From Phaseolus vulgaris (Eukaryota > Streptophyta > Magnoliopsida > Fabales > Fabaceae), in the NCBI RefSeq assembly GCF_000499845.2, contig NC_023750.2, forward strand, positions 3,593,478 to 3,657,477: a DNA stretch of 64,000 nucleotides. Reading direction: 5' to 3'. The position numbers and the translations under genes were made by a program. Of this stretch, positions 38,505 to 50,300 are shown piece after piece. Positions within the stretch are counted from its first letter, which is position 1. Each line of letters begins with the position of its first letter. The notes under the pieces were generated by a model. It did no database searches and was not told the origin of the DNA. It worked only from the letters and a program-made list of their open reading frames with translations.

Positions 38505-38960
38505 TTTATGGTCTTGTTCGGTATTGTTGAGGTCTGGAGAACGATTGTTGGATGCATTTGTCGGTCGGTCACTTATGTCTTCGATCCTCTTCTCTTGCTA
38601 CTTTCCTTTCGTCTCTCGTCTTCTCTCATAGTCGTCCGGGGACACAGGTTCGAATGTACCTGTAGAAGGCATTCCGACGATCAAGTCAGTAAGGGACTCA
38701 ACTCTCTGTTGTCAGAGTACTGATTTTTGGAATATGCACTATTTATATTACCTTAATGCACCTCTGTTAGTGAGTCGGATTAGGGGATTGATTCATGTTT
38801 AAGGTTGCATAGTTAACCTTGTTGACTTGGTGAACCCATGACTCGTCAAAGTGGGTCGATCGATCGCATACAGACTTATAGACCCCGTTATCGTAAACAA
38901 ACGATCAGATGATTTGTGTTAATGACCGAATCGAAGTGTATGTCAGACCGTACTAATACA
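38505..38960. repeat. GC-richer island, probable transposon fragment
   Basis: A 450-bp block with CpG-containing sequence (GGTCGGTCACTT, GTCGTCCGGGGACAC, GATCGATCGCATAC) stands out from AT-rich DNA on both sides with fairly sharp edges. The phrase GATCAAGTCAGTAAGGGACT is in the style of legume LTRs by recall. No terminal repeats were found and the short frames have no motif. Confidence 0.45.
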
Positions 38961-41900
38961 ATTTCTTAAATATTTTATTTAATTTATTATTCTCCAATAA
39001 AAAAATGGACAAACAATCCATATGGAAGCTATCTGAAAATAAAAACAAAAGTAGAAATCACAGGAGAGATAAAAAGATATTTAAGTTTATAAGATTCTTT
39101 TAATAATTGAAAGAGAAAAGTTAGAATTGCATATATATTTTATATGTTTGAAAAATAGAGAAGTATTCGAAAATGAAAAATAAGTGGAAAAATCCACGAG
39201 TAGTGTCATAAAAATGCATTATTATTTTTGTTATATCGTAGTACTGAATTGTCCTTATTAAATTGTTGTACGTCAGAATTTTCATCCTTGTCTCGAATAA
39301 AACCATGCATAAAAATGGTTCATTGTCTTATCTTCTTCAGTTTTTTAGAAGATGAAAACAATCATGACATTACTTTTTCCTATTGAAGACTATTATTGAA
39401 TTCATTTAATTAAATATCATTAAGAAGAATTAACTACAAATACATGATTAGAAGTAATAGTTAAGAAACAACTACATTATTGAGTGTTTTATGTGAAGTT
39501 GTTATTCAACATAGTTTATTAGTATTTTAAGACTACATCTTATACTAATCTTATTCAACTTAAAGATAAGTAAAGTTTAATAAATAATTATTTTTGTTAA
39601 TGATCAGATTGAAATACTACTCAAATGACTCCACCTTAATGCGAAATTGTTATTGAGTTTAGCCTAAAATAATATAAATTTTATACACTTTTAATTTTCA
39701 AAATAAATATTTTCTCTTTTTTATACACTTTTAATTTTCATAATTAATATTTTCTCTTTTTATACACTTTTAATTTCGTAATAAATATTTTCTCTCTTTT
39801 TTATACACTTTTAATTTTCATAATAATTATTTTGTCTGATCATTTTCTTCCATTGTAGTCTCTTACGATGAATACAAAAGGATACGTATAGATGTCGAAA
39901 GTATTGATAAGCACTAGGAATCTATAAACTATAATATAGAATAAATAAATAAATATTCTCTTGGCTTTGCACTTTTGCTTGTCACTATTCATTAGTTATA
40001 TATTATATATCATCACTAAAATAAAGTAATTATTATAATAATAATGATTATTATTATAATACGTATGTCGGTGCCTTGTCTGCCAGCAGAATTTGGCAAA
40101 ACCATGGGTTGCTGTTGATGTTGTTTTGTTACTCAGATCTTGAACTTTTCGAAACTGCTTCTATTGTTTTCTTATAATAATAAAAGTTCAACATTAAAAT
40201 AAGAAAATAAAAAAATTCAGTGAAAATACACTAACCCTTTTTTTTATTAATACGAAGAAACAGAAAAAAAAACTTGATTATTTTTTAAGTAATGTCTCTT
40301 CTTTCGATTACGATTATGTGACATTAAGGGTTTAATTTCAAGTAATTGAACATGTGAAAGTAGAAACACAAATAAATTTTTGACGAGGGAGTTTTGTGAT
40401 TTAAATTAATTATGTTCATTAACACAATTAAATATAGTGTAATTACTAAATGGGATGTGATTTAAATGAGCTATTGTTTTATTTGTTTTTTTGACTATAC
40501 CCTTAAGGTTTGTTATTTCTCAAAAATAAAAATGTATAAGGACCATCAAACAAGTCATTCTTGGGCCATGCTATTGGCACTTCCCAAGTTACTATTTGAA
40601 CTCCCAACATTTTACTGATCATTCTCTATTCATTCTTAATAAAACAGTTTTCTAAATTCAAAATTCCCTTGATTCATTAGTTCATTATCATGCAATTAAA
40701 ATAATTTGATTCATTTTGTAGTATATTTGATCACTGTTAAAAGAGATCATTTGTGCAATAATTAATTCAATTACTATTAACAAAGGTAACCTGCAGTGTA
40801 CATAATTCAATTTTAATTATAAAAATCATTTGTATCATAATTAATTTGACTACTTTAAAAAAAAAATTGTATGTAGAATTAATTACACAATGAAAACTTA
40901 TTTTTGCTAAAGTTATTTTAGGGTTTTGTCTAAAAAGAGGGAGGTTTGAATACCAATGAAGATGTCAATGCCTACTGCAGAATCCTAAGAATTGTCTCAT
41001 TCTTTGAAATGGATCTTCTTCTGCTCCATGATTTTCTTCAAACATCTAGATTAGTATATTTTGATTGATATATTTGATATATAAATGTACTCTTTTAAAA
41101 TCTTTGATACATTCCCAAAAATATTATCCAAAATGTATTTAAGAACTTCTGGATTACAGATTTCATGAAGCAAAAAATAAGAGTTTTGGGATGTTTTATA
41201 ATGCATAACACATTTCAAGATTGTGTATGTCATAATAAAGTGGAATATCTTGCTAAAACCATTGCATAATAATGATAAAAAATATTTTACATAATTTTTT
41301 ACTGGTAGAAATACTTGTGTATTTTGATAGTTAAATTTAATATTTATTTTTTAAAATGTAATAAATTTATTCAAGTATAATACTTTTTACTATTTTTTAT
41401 TTTATATATGTATAGTTTATAATTTGAATGAAAATAATGTTGAAGAAGTAATATAAATTACAATTTTGTGTGAAAGAAAAAAGAAAGATAATTATTTTGT
41501 GAAATAATTGAAATCTGTATATCAGTGGGTGGATGGGTAATTTATATTCATTATTAATATTTTTATCTTATTTATTGTTGTGTTTCATAAAAAAATAATT
41601 ATGTAATTTAAAATATCATAATTTAAAAATATAATTAAAAATAAAAGAAGAATAATATATATATATATATATATATATAATGAAAGAATCTTTATTATAT
41701 ATTATTATAAATAATTCTAAAAAGTATATTTTAAATTGTGTAATCTATAGTTATAGTTTTAATATAATAAATGTCTTAAAAAAATTAAAGATAAAATTGA
41801 AATTTAAAATAATGTAAAAACGAAAGTTAAGGTAGAGGGAAAAAAGAAAAGTGTTTCTTGTAACTTCATTTATAAGAAAAGCCCACTAACCACCACAAAT

Positions 41901-41985
41901 TGAGAGGGTTCTTTCTTCCTGCACCTCCATAGTTTCTCCTAACACCCACAAGTCCAAGTTAGACAAAAGACTATTTTATCCTTAA
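38960..41985. other. AT-rich intergenic sequence, no gene identified
   Basis: Contains the tandem repeat at 39674-39835 (listed separately), a near-perfect palindrome of ATTATTATAATAATAAT around 40030-40065, and a TA run at 41656-41680. Short frames lack motifs. Confidence 0.5.
39674..39835. repeat. Tandem repeat, about 40-46 bp unit, four copies
   Basis: TTTTATACACTTTTAATTTT followed by CATAATAAATATTTTCTCTT is repeated four times with small length changes. Confidence 0.9.
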
Positions 41986-42275
41986 AATAATACATTTTGG
42001 GTTGTAAAATTTGAAAATGTATTTTTTTTATTTACACCTCTTAGATTGTAGAATCCGGAAGATACAGAAATACTTTCCAGATTCTACAGTTTGGAATATT
42101 TTTTTTAAAATACATTTTGGACTACAAAATCTAAAAGGTATTCTCATATATGAAAATACCTTTCAAATTCTATAACCCAAAAATACCTTTTGGATTCCAT
42201 AATCTGAAATGTATTTTTTTTTAAAGAAACCCATTATGAATTATAAAATCCAGAGTTTTTTTGGATCACCTATTC
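41985..42275. repeat. Degenerate inverted/tandem repeat of AATCCGGAA type
   Basis: Variants of ATTTTGGATTACAGAATCCG and its complement alternate about seven times (TACATTTTGGGTTGTAAAAT, GTAGAATCCGGAAGATAC, CCTTTTGGATTCCATAATC). The alternating strands would allow hairpins. It may be a decayed tandem satellite. Confidence 0.7.
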
Positions 42276-42304
42276 CGAAATAAAAAACATCAACAAAATA
42301 ATGT

Positions 42305-43400
42305 TTTACCTATGTCTTCTTCTGATGAAGACACTTTTATAGATGCAAATAATGTGGCCTATGATGGTATGGTCATTAATGCACAACCTTTTTCTATAAT
42401 GACTCCTACATAGATGAAGAAATGAATGAAGTACAAACAATGGTCATTTTGTCTTCAGTTCCATAAGCTATTCAAAAACATTTTGATGGTGTTGTACATT
42501 ATGGTTTTGTTGAGATAGAATATGCTTTTGAGGATGATGAGGCTTCTACTCCTAAAAAATATTCTCTCATTCACATATTGTTTCCAGAGGAGTGGATACA
42601 TATGTTTCACAATCCAGACTATGTCCTAGTGGATGAGTATTTATGGATTGTTCCTTCTTTGATTTTTCCTGACATAACTCAATCATCTGTTCTAGAGACA
42701 GGTGACAAACACAGGTTTAGAAGACTTCATCACAACATACGACAAATGGAAAACTCAAGGTACACCCTAATTAGCTTGGACAAAACTAACTTTGACTATA
42801 ATTTGTAAAGTGTTAATTTTGTTCAACTAGCTTGCAAAGGAATAAAGAGTTTAACCTTTCATGGATGGAAATGATGTTCATTCAAACACTTCAACAAATT
42901 GTTATTTGAGAGTTCATCTTTTTCACATAATTTGATCTGATCATGGTGCATATTTCTTCGTATCAAAGGACTTTCCCACCAAAGGCAAACATATGGGAAC
43001 TGGATGCATATGCTGATGAAAATGTTCCTTTCTACGCTTCACTAAGTTTGATAGATATGATTGTTGTAGGCTTTGAGACTAATATGCTCCTACCATGGAT
43101 CCATCATTCAAATTCAACATACAATCCAATCCCATATGAGATTGATCATGTCCATCTCGAGCAAAGTGAGGAACATGAAGAATGGAAAGGTTATGTTGAT
43201 CTATTTGAGCTTCATATAACGTGCTAGTTACTTATATAAGAGAGTCATAAATGCTACAATGTTATAAAGCTCTATCAGCAACATGCTAACAAAACCTTCT
43301 TTGTGTTTGGGTTTGTGCATCCAAGCATCAATCACAAAACAAAGTTTTATGTAGCAATGGGTCGTCCTCATAAGTGCTTACCTTATAACATGTAAAAAAG
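42305..43400 (+). pseudogene. Unidentified broken coding region
   Basis: Plus-strand coding-like sequence moves between frames. Clear protein-like pieces are 42578-42808 (76 codons, with VLVDEYLWIVPSLIFPD) and 42943-43227 (94 codons, with QRTFPPKANIWELDAYADE and MIVVGFETNMLLPWIHH). Further scraps run to 43395 (FGFVHPSINHKTKFYVAMG). Stops and frameshifts separate them. Codon-like composition and conserved-looking Trp/Pro-rich segments suggest a once real protein of at least 350 residues. I do not recognise the family. It could be a transposon gene or a duplicated host gene. It precedes nested LTR debris. Confidence 0.5.
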
Positions 43401-43519
43401 GTAAAGAGGTCATCTAAGCTGATGAAGACAAAACCTCTCACTTGTTTAAAAAACCCCTAATCAGACCATCACGCCTCAAGTTTTCTTCTCTTATGAAGAA
43501 AGAGAAAGAAAAATGGAAT

Positions 43520-43690
43520 TCATGATAAGTGTCATATTTCAGTAATATTTCATTGGAAACTCACTCAATACTCGTCCAAGAAAGATCACTCCTTGACGGT
43601 TGCCTCCTCTAAGGTTTTGTATCTATCTCTATTCTCCCTAATGTTTAGGATTATGCCTTATGCCTTCTATTTGGAGTTAGGATTTAAACT
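43520..43690 (-). repeat. Athila/Tat-like LTR fragment (minus), cut off by another LTR
   Basis: Contains CTCCTTGACGGTTGCCTCCT and GGATTATGCCTTATGCCTTC, which match 33735-33815 in the same orientation. It is opposite in direction to the LTR end at 44438-44636, so the two are not halves of one LTR. Confidence 0.6.
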
Positions 43691-43731
43691 CAGGACCAAG
43701 TACAGAGTATCAACCTAACCACTGGGACAAA

Positions 43732-44060
43732 TGATCATTCTTGAAATATAAGGATTGTAGTATCGTCTTATTTTCTTACAAACAAGAAAAAACCTTTGTT
43801 ATTTATACACTGTTGACACTCAGATTAGGCGAACGAATATTTTGACAATTTTAGAGAGTGTTTCTCTGCTAGGGTTTTTCCCTGTATCTTGCGATCTTAT
43901 CAAGAACCCACCAATTCTTGTGGCGATCATCCTTAGGCTTATCAAACTTTGTTTGTGGTGTCTTCCTTTATCCGGTTTCTATTGTTACTGTTTTGAATTT
44001 ATTCTGTTCTATAACCCTAAATTCCCAATTTTATTGTCATTTCTATTTGGATTCATATCA
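43732..44060 (+). repeat. LTR of a deleted retroelement, first of a tandem pair
   Basis: Starts TGATCATTCTTG and ends GGATTCATATCA. It is almost identical to 44110-44437. A Met-tRNA primer-binding site follows at 44063, which identifies it as an LTR and fixes the orientation. Confidence 0.75.
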
Positions 44061-44062
44061 GT

Positions 44063-44079
44063 TGGTATCAGAGCAAAGG
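44063..44079 (+). other. Primer-binding site (initiator Met-tRNA type)
   Basis: TGGTATCAGAGC, a perfect match to the plant initiator-Met PBS core, begins two bases after the end of the first LTR. Confidence 0.85.
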
Positions 44080-44109
44080 TTTGAGTATCAACCTAACCAC
44101 TGGGACAAA

Positions 44110-44437
44110 TGATCATTCTTGAAATATAAGGATTGTAGTATCGTCTTATTTTCTTACAAACAAGAAAAGACCTTTGTAATTTATACACTGTTGAAACTCA
44201 GATTAGGCAAACGAATATTTTGACAATTTTAGAGTGTTTCTCTGCTAGGGTTTTTCCCTATATCTTGCGATCTTATCAAGAATCCACCAATTCTTGTGGC
44301 GATCATCCTTAGGCTTATCAAACTTTGTTTGTGGCGCCTTCCTTTATCCAGGTTTCTATTGTTACTGTTTTGAATTTATTTCGTTCCGTAACCCTAAATT
44401 CTCAATTTTATTGTCATTTCTATTTGGATTCATATCA
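44110..44437 (+). repeat. Second LTR of the tandem pair
   Basis: Near-identical to 43732-44060, including the flanking GTATCAACCTAACCACTGGG block that precedes both. Only about 50 bp of internal sequence separates the LTRs, so nearly the whole interior has been deleted. Frames seen in both copies are LTR artefacts. Confidence 0.75.
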
Positions 44438-44636
44438 CAAATCCTTTATTTTACTTTATTTAATTTCTTGCAAATTCACCATACAAACAACTTTTTCCAA
44501 CAAACTTTTACATATTATCTTATATTTAGTGAATATTATACTCGAGAATTCAACTGTTCCTTGTGGGTTCGATATCCGTTCTTAGGGAAAAATTTATTAC
44601 TTCTACCACGGTACATTTATCGTAAAATAGTCATCA
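44438..44636 (+). repeat. 3' end of an Athila/Tat-like LTR (plus)
   Basis: Contains TTCCTTGTGGGTTCGATATC, then TTAGGGAAAAATTTATTACT, then CGTAAAATAGTCATCA. It is the reverse complement of the left part of copies 1 and 3. Its inner edge meets a decayed Asp-tRNA primer site. Confidence 0.75.
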
Positions 44637-44641
44637 AGTTT

Positions 44642-44659
44642 TTGCGTCATTTCTGGGGA
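44642..44659 (+). other. Decayed Asp-tRNA-type primer-binding site
   Basis: TTGCGTCATTTCTGGGGA agrees at 13 of 18 positions with the TGGCGCCGTTGCCGGGGA site used by Athila/Tat elements. Most mismatches are at CpG or C, as expected from methylation-driven decay. Confidence 0.65.
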
Positions 44660-44799
44660 ACAGTTTTAATTCTCACTACAAAAAATTCCTGAATATTGTG
44701 ATTTTTTTTTGTTTCTTGTTTTTAATTCTTTATTATTTTTTTATATTTGTTTTAAATTTTATAATTTTATTTTTATTGCTAGTTACTCATTGTACTAAC

Positions 44800-46330
44800 C
44801 CTTGAGTGAGTTGTCTTATATGATATTAAGAGGACAAATTTCCAAAGATCAATTACAATTTGAATCAAAGATTGAAAAGGCAGCTCGGAAGAATAGGATT
44901 AAGAAGAGAAAAGAAAAAAAAGGAGAAATTAGAGAACAATCTTCAACTACTTCTTCCCTTCTCATTGAATTTTTTTCAAGAAAGCACCAACCACCACAAC
45001 CTAGAAAAACACTTATAGATTTTGTTATGCAATAGGGACCAAGACATTTTTCTAGTATCGCAATACCTTCTACAACTAAGGTCTTGGAGATGAAACCTGC
45101 ATTCTCAGTCTCATCAGTACCCATCAATTTACAACAATGGACCATGAGGATCCATATACACATTTATCTACATTCTAGGAAATTGGTGGAAACAATTGGT
45201 TTTAATCAAGTGATATTGAAAATGTTTATCTGCGTTTGTTTATTTTCTCATTGGCAGGAAAAGCTAAGGAATGACTCAAATCACATCCAAATCAGAGCCT
45301 TACTAGTTGGAGGGATGTAGAGGAAAAAATTTTACAAAGATTTTTTCCATTATCTTGCTACTATAAAGCAAAGTCTGATATTTGTATGTTCAGCCAAGGA
45401 TAAGATGAAACCTTCTATAAAACATGGGAGAGATTCAAGTGATGCTGAGAAAGTGCCCAAATAATGGGTTTGAAGACATTGCCCAATTTAGTATTTTTCA
45501 TAATAGTCTCAGATCTAATATCAAAATGCTTCTAGATCTTGTAGCTGGTGGCACAATGATGGTTGTTGATGCGACAAAGGTTATTGATGCATTGACATCA
45601 ACAGATTATGAAGTCCAACATGATAGACAAATTGAGTCAAAGAAAGGGATCTTGGACCATAATACTTCAAATGCACTCTTGGCTCAGAAAAAAAATTATA
45701 ACATAGTAGATGGAAGCATTAGCAAAGCAGATATCTAAGCTGCCGCAAAAATTACAAGTTGTACATTCTTATCAGAGCCAGATTCAATCCATGAAGTCTG
45801 ATTTTTGTGGAGGTGATCATCCAAATGGTCACTGTTCTTTTCAAATAAATCCATCTGAAGAAGATGTCCATTATTTGGGAAGCAATCAAAATCAAAGTTT
45901 TGGATGGAAACAAGATGTTGGTCCATCTAGTAAGCAAGGCCCCTTTCAACAATAACAACCACTATATCCTTTACCTCAGAAGAGGACAAGTAAATTGGAG
46001 GATACCTTGTTTATGCAAGCATCATTGTCCAACCAAAAGAATATTGACACTTCTATTCGAAGTTTGAAGACACAAGTGGGACAAATAGCAAAATAATTGG
46101 ATGACTCCTAGAATAGTCAATCTATAACCAACACATAGACAAAATCCAAGGATCAATGTAAGTCAATTACTACTAGAATTGGAATAGTTATAGGAGAGGG
46201 GATTGATTACAATTTGATTATTGGTGAGGAGAAAAAACATGAGGAAAGAAAAAATGAGTGTAAGGGAGAAGAAGGAGAGGAAAAAGAAAAAGAGAGTGTA
46301 CATGAAGAAAAGAAAAAGAGATCTTAATAT
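44800..46330 (+). pseudogene. Athila/Tat-type gag remnant, frameshifted
   Basis: Pieces in three plus-strand frames follow the LTR and primer site. 45130-45330 has retrotransposon gag core segments (SLAGKAKE then SHPNQSLTSWRDVEEK). 45424-45738 has RKCPNNGFEDIAQFSIFHN and ALTSTDYEVQHDRQ. 45710-45955 has a CGGDHPNGHC zinc-knuckle-like motif that lacks its first Cys. 46020-46325 has RSLKTQVGQIAK and a Glu/Lys-rich tail. At least four frameshifts or stops lie between them. Pol is absent. Gag would form the particle core; this copy cannot. Confidence 0.8.
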
Positions 46331-46334
46331 TGAC

Positions 46335-47050
46335 ATGTGCTTGCGCGAATCATCTTGATAGACAGAAGACAAAAACAACCATTACAACACAACATAAGCT
46401 TCAATATATTTTTGTTAAGATATACAACATACACTATAAAAACTATATGTTTATCGTCTAATGAAAACTTTACTTATCATACGAAACAAAAACGGTAACA
46501 CATTTTATTATTTATCAAAATAAAGTATTTGCATCTTATATGATTTAGTGATTACACCTCACTTTGTTGTAATAACCTGTTAATCAAAATTACTAATTAG
46601 TGAACTTCACTTTACAAAATATTTATAATACAAGATATAAATATTATAATATAAAAATATATTAATAATTCATCATGTTGTAAATATTTTATTTTTATTT
46701 ACATGCGTATCAATTATATATATTAGATATATAATTTCATAAAAAATCTACTCTTTTCAATCCGAAAAGTTTAATATTTAATATTTTTCTAGTTATTCAT
46801 GTTTTACATCTTGTTTTTGTTTTTCACTTTCTTTTCAAATACATTTGTGGAAAAGGAAATTAGTATATTAAAGAAGTACTTATCATACTCATACTACTAT
46901 CCCTTTTAGAACTTTGTGAACAATCCTTACATATACATATTAGATTGAAGTCATCATATTCTTTTATACACTTTCCTTATGCCTTCACAGAAATTTCTCA
47001 TAAATAATACCAAATCAGAAATTTGAATAGAAAATGGGGAGATATGAGTC

Positions 47051-47084
<34 letters not shown>

Positions 47085-47300
47085 AGTGACCCTTAGAAAA
47101 GAAACAAACTAAGTACGTGTTTGGCATTGGTCAAATTAATTCCGAATGAGATGCTGCTGAAGGTGGAACAGTGAGTTTCTCACAAACACATTCACACTCT
47201 TTTTCTTCTTTTTGTTCTTTTTCCAACATCTCATATCCTCACTGTGATCGAACCCACAAACTCAACCCGGTAAGGTCCAAACCTCCATCGGACCCACCCG
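46335..47300. other. Upstream region and 5' leader of the MPP beta gene
   Basis: AT-rich until about 47100, then pyrimidine-rich leader (47190-47240) before the ATG. No convincing TATA box within 100 bp of the leader. Contains the ACTA microsatellite listed separately. Confidence 0.45.
47051..47084. repeat. (ACTA)n microsatellite
   Basis: A perfect ACTA repeat of about 8.5 units, 220-250 bp before the MPP beta start codon. It could be polymorphic. Confidence 0.95.
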
Positions 47301-47302
47301 CC

Positions 47303-50300
47303 ATGGCCTCCAACCGCCTTCTCACCCTCACCCTCACCCGCCGCCTCCGTCACCCCACCTCCGCCCGCCCCTTCTCAGCCGCCTCGACGATCTCCGCCCG
47401 CCCCGCCCCGCCCCCACCCGACGCAATGCTCTACGACCGCCTCGCCTCCGCCACCAGTGCCAAAATCCGCCGCCTCGACCATCCCGACCCCCGCTTCCTC
47501 AAGCACGGCAGCCCGGTGCCCTCCGACACCGACCACACGCGCTTCCTCGGCGCTCCCCAAACCCGCGTGACCACGCTCCCCAGCGGCCTTCGCGTGGCTA
47601 CCGAGTCCTCCCTCGCCGCACGCACTGCCACCGTCGGCGTTTGGATCGACGCCGGGTCGCGGTTCGAGACCGAGGAAAGCAACGGCACCGCGCATTTCCT
47701 CGAACACATGATCTTCAAGGGCACCGCGAAGCGCACCGTGAAGGAGCTCGAGGAGGAGATCGAGAACATGGGAGGGCACCTCAATGCGTACACCTCACGC
47801 GAACAGACCACGTACTACGCTAAGGTGACGAACAAGGATGTTCCCAAGGCTCTTGATATTCTGGCTGATATCTTGCAGAATTCGAAGTTCGATGATAATA
47901 GGATCATCCGTGAGCGTGATGTGATTCTGAGGGAAATGGAGGAGGTAAATGGTTAATGTGATTTTTTTTCATCTTGTTTATTTTGTGTTGATTTTGAATG
48001 TTGGTTTTTTAAGCGATCGTGTGTGTGTGTTTGCTTTGAATTGTGGGAAATGGAGGGGATGATGCTTGTGTTTTATTTTGTTATTTATTTTTGTGTTAAC
48101 ATTGAATGTGTTGATTGTTTTGATGTGATTGAGGTTTCTTGTTTGCCTTGAATTGTGGGAAATGGAGGAGATGATGTTTTTTTCCTTATTTTTGTGTGTG
48201 TTGATTTTGAATGTGTTGTTGTTTTGGTGCAATTGGGTGTGGAGGTGTTTTTTTTTTTTGTTTTATTATGGGAAATGAAGGAGATGACTATTCCATGAGA
48301 ATCCGAAGTGCACTTCTGTTAAATTGTTATGATTTTCGTTTGTCCTTTTCATTTTGTGGTAATATCGGAGTGATTATTTTGTTGTTGCAATTGGGTGTTT
48401 TTTCTTCCTGCTTTGCATTATTGGAAATAGAAGGGAAAATGGAGCAGATTTGAATTACACATTTTTTCCTTCCTATGGTTTCAATGTTTTTTTGTCGTTC
48501 CATTTTTTGTTAATCTTTTGAAGATATTGTTGCCATCGCTTTGTTTTTTTGCTTTGTGGGAAATGGAAAAGGTAATATCAATGGGGGGATTTGAATTGCA
48601 AGTTTATTTATATTTAGTGATTTCTATATACTTTTCTTTGTTTCTCTATTTGGTGTTAGTCATAAAGGTATTCTTTTCGGGAAAATTGGGTGTAGAGGTG
48701 TTTTCTGGCTTAAATGGGAAGTGAGAGAGTTGATGAACAGTAGTATTTAAAATTGAATTGAATTATTTATTTATTTATTAAGATTTCTTCATTAAAAGAA
48801 AGCATTGCATTTTGGTCTTTTGGATGATTTTTTTATAAAAAAAAAATCAGAAAGCATTGCATCGGTCATCGGTCATTTGGATCGATTGTTAACTTTTTTT
48901 TATTAGTTCGGTTTCTGAATAGCACGAGGTTTTATTTTGATTTAGAATTCGGTTGTAATTTTTTTTTATACGTCCTTACTTGCAAGATAATCACTTGATC
49001 CCATATTATCTACTTGTAGAACTATAATAGTCTCGCCATTTTGTTTTTGTGTCTATATGATGAGAACAATTAAGAAGATTTTTAATGTTAAGTGTGCATA
49101 TATGTCTGCGCGTGTCAAGTGCATTGCTATGCAATATCACTTTTACTTATTTGAGTTTATTTAATTCCTTTCTGTCTTCCTGTTTCTTTCATGATTTGGT
49201 TTATGAAAGGCTAACACAGTAATATTCTCATAATGTGCAACTGCTTTTAGGTTGAGGGACAAATGGAAGAAGTAATCTTTGACCATTTACATGCAACTGC
49301 TTTCCAGTACAGTCCACTTGGTCGAACAATTCTTGGACCTGCTCAGAATATCAGGACAATCACTAAAGATCATCTGCAAAACTACATTCAGACACACTAC
49401 ACAGCTCCTAGAATGGTATGCAGAAATTATTGACCTTCTGATAATATTCTTACTACATTGTTATTCTGTGACATTTCATACAGTGTATCTTTCAATTCCT
49501 AAATAAGACAAAATGTCCTCATGACTGTGTGGTTTGGGTCTGATTTCTTAGGTGGTTGCCGCATCTGGAGCTGTCAAGCATGAAGAAATTGTAGAGCAAG
49601 TAAAAACGTTGTTTACCAAGTTGTCAACAGATCCCACCACAGCTTCTCAATTAGTTGCAAAAGAACCAGCCAACTTTACTGGTTCCGAGGCAAGATCATT
49701 AGAATAAACACGTTGAGTGCATAAAAAACTGTCTTGTTTTGTAGTGAAAATTAATAACTACTTTAATATGTTTTTAAAAACAGGTTAGAATTTTGGATGA
49801 TGATATTCCCCTTGCACAATTTGCTGTAGCTTTTGAAGGTGCTGCATGGACAGATCCTGATTCCATTGCTCTGATGGTCATGCAAGCTATGTTGGGTTCT
49901 TGGAATAAATCCACAGGAGGTGGAAAGCACATGGGGTACGCCACTTGGGCACTTTTTTAACCCCCAAAATAAAAAAAACTAGCTGCTCTGCCTCCTCATG
50001 ATCACATAACACAGTAAATTTTCCTTGTTACAGTTCTGAGTTGGCGCAACGAGTTGGCATTAATGAAGTTGCAGAAAGCATGATGGCCTTCAATACTAAT
50101 TATAAGGATACAGGTCTCTTTGGTGTTTATGCTGTTGCTAAGGTGAGTCATTGTGTACATTCTTAGATTCACAATGCATTTGTTTATTGTGTTACATGTA
50201 GATTTGAATACAAGCACCATGTATCTCCACACACATACCAACTTTTAGCCCTCTTGGATGCTTCTAATCCTCTTTGATTTTTCAACATTTCTTTCCTAAT

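Noticed and set aside
43842..44692. Cys/Phe-rich plus-strand frames that look like small secreted proteins
   Set aside because: They are repeated in both LTRs of the tandem pair and are untranslated LTR sequence.
47171..47302. N-terminal extension of MPP beta starting at GTG
   Set aside because: A GTG start is not expected in a plant nuclear gene. The first ATG at 47303 has a strong context and gives a family-length protein with a presequence.
47375..47811. Long minus-strand and second plus-strand frames over MPP beta exon 1
   Set aside because: They are shadows produced by the high GC content of the true exon; they show no motifs and the sense frame matches a known family.
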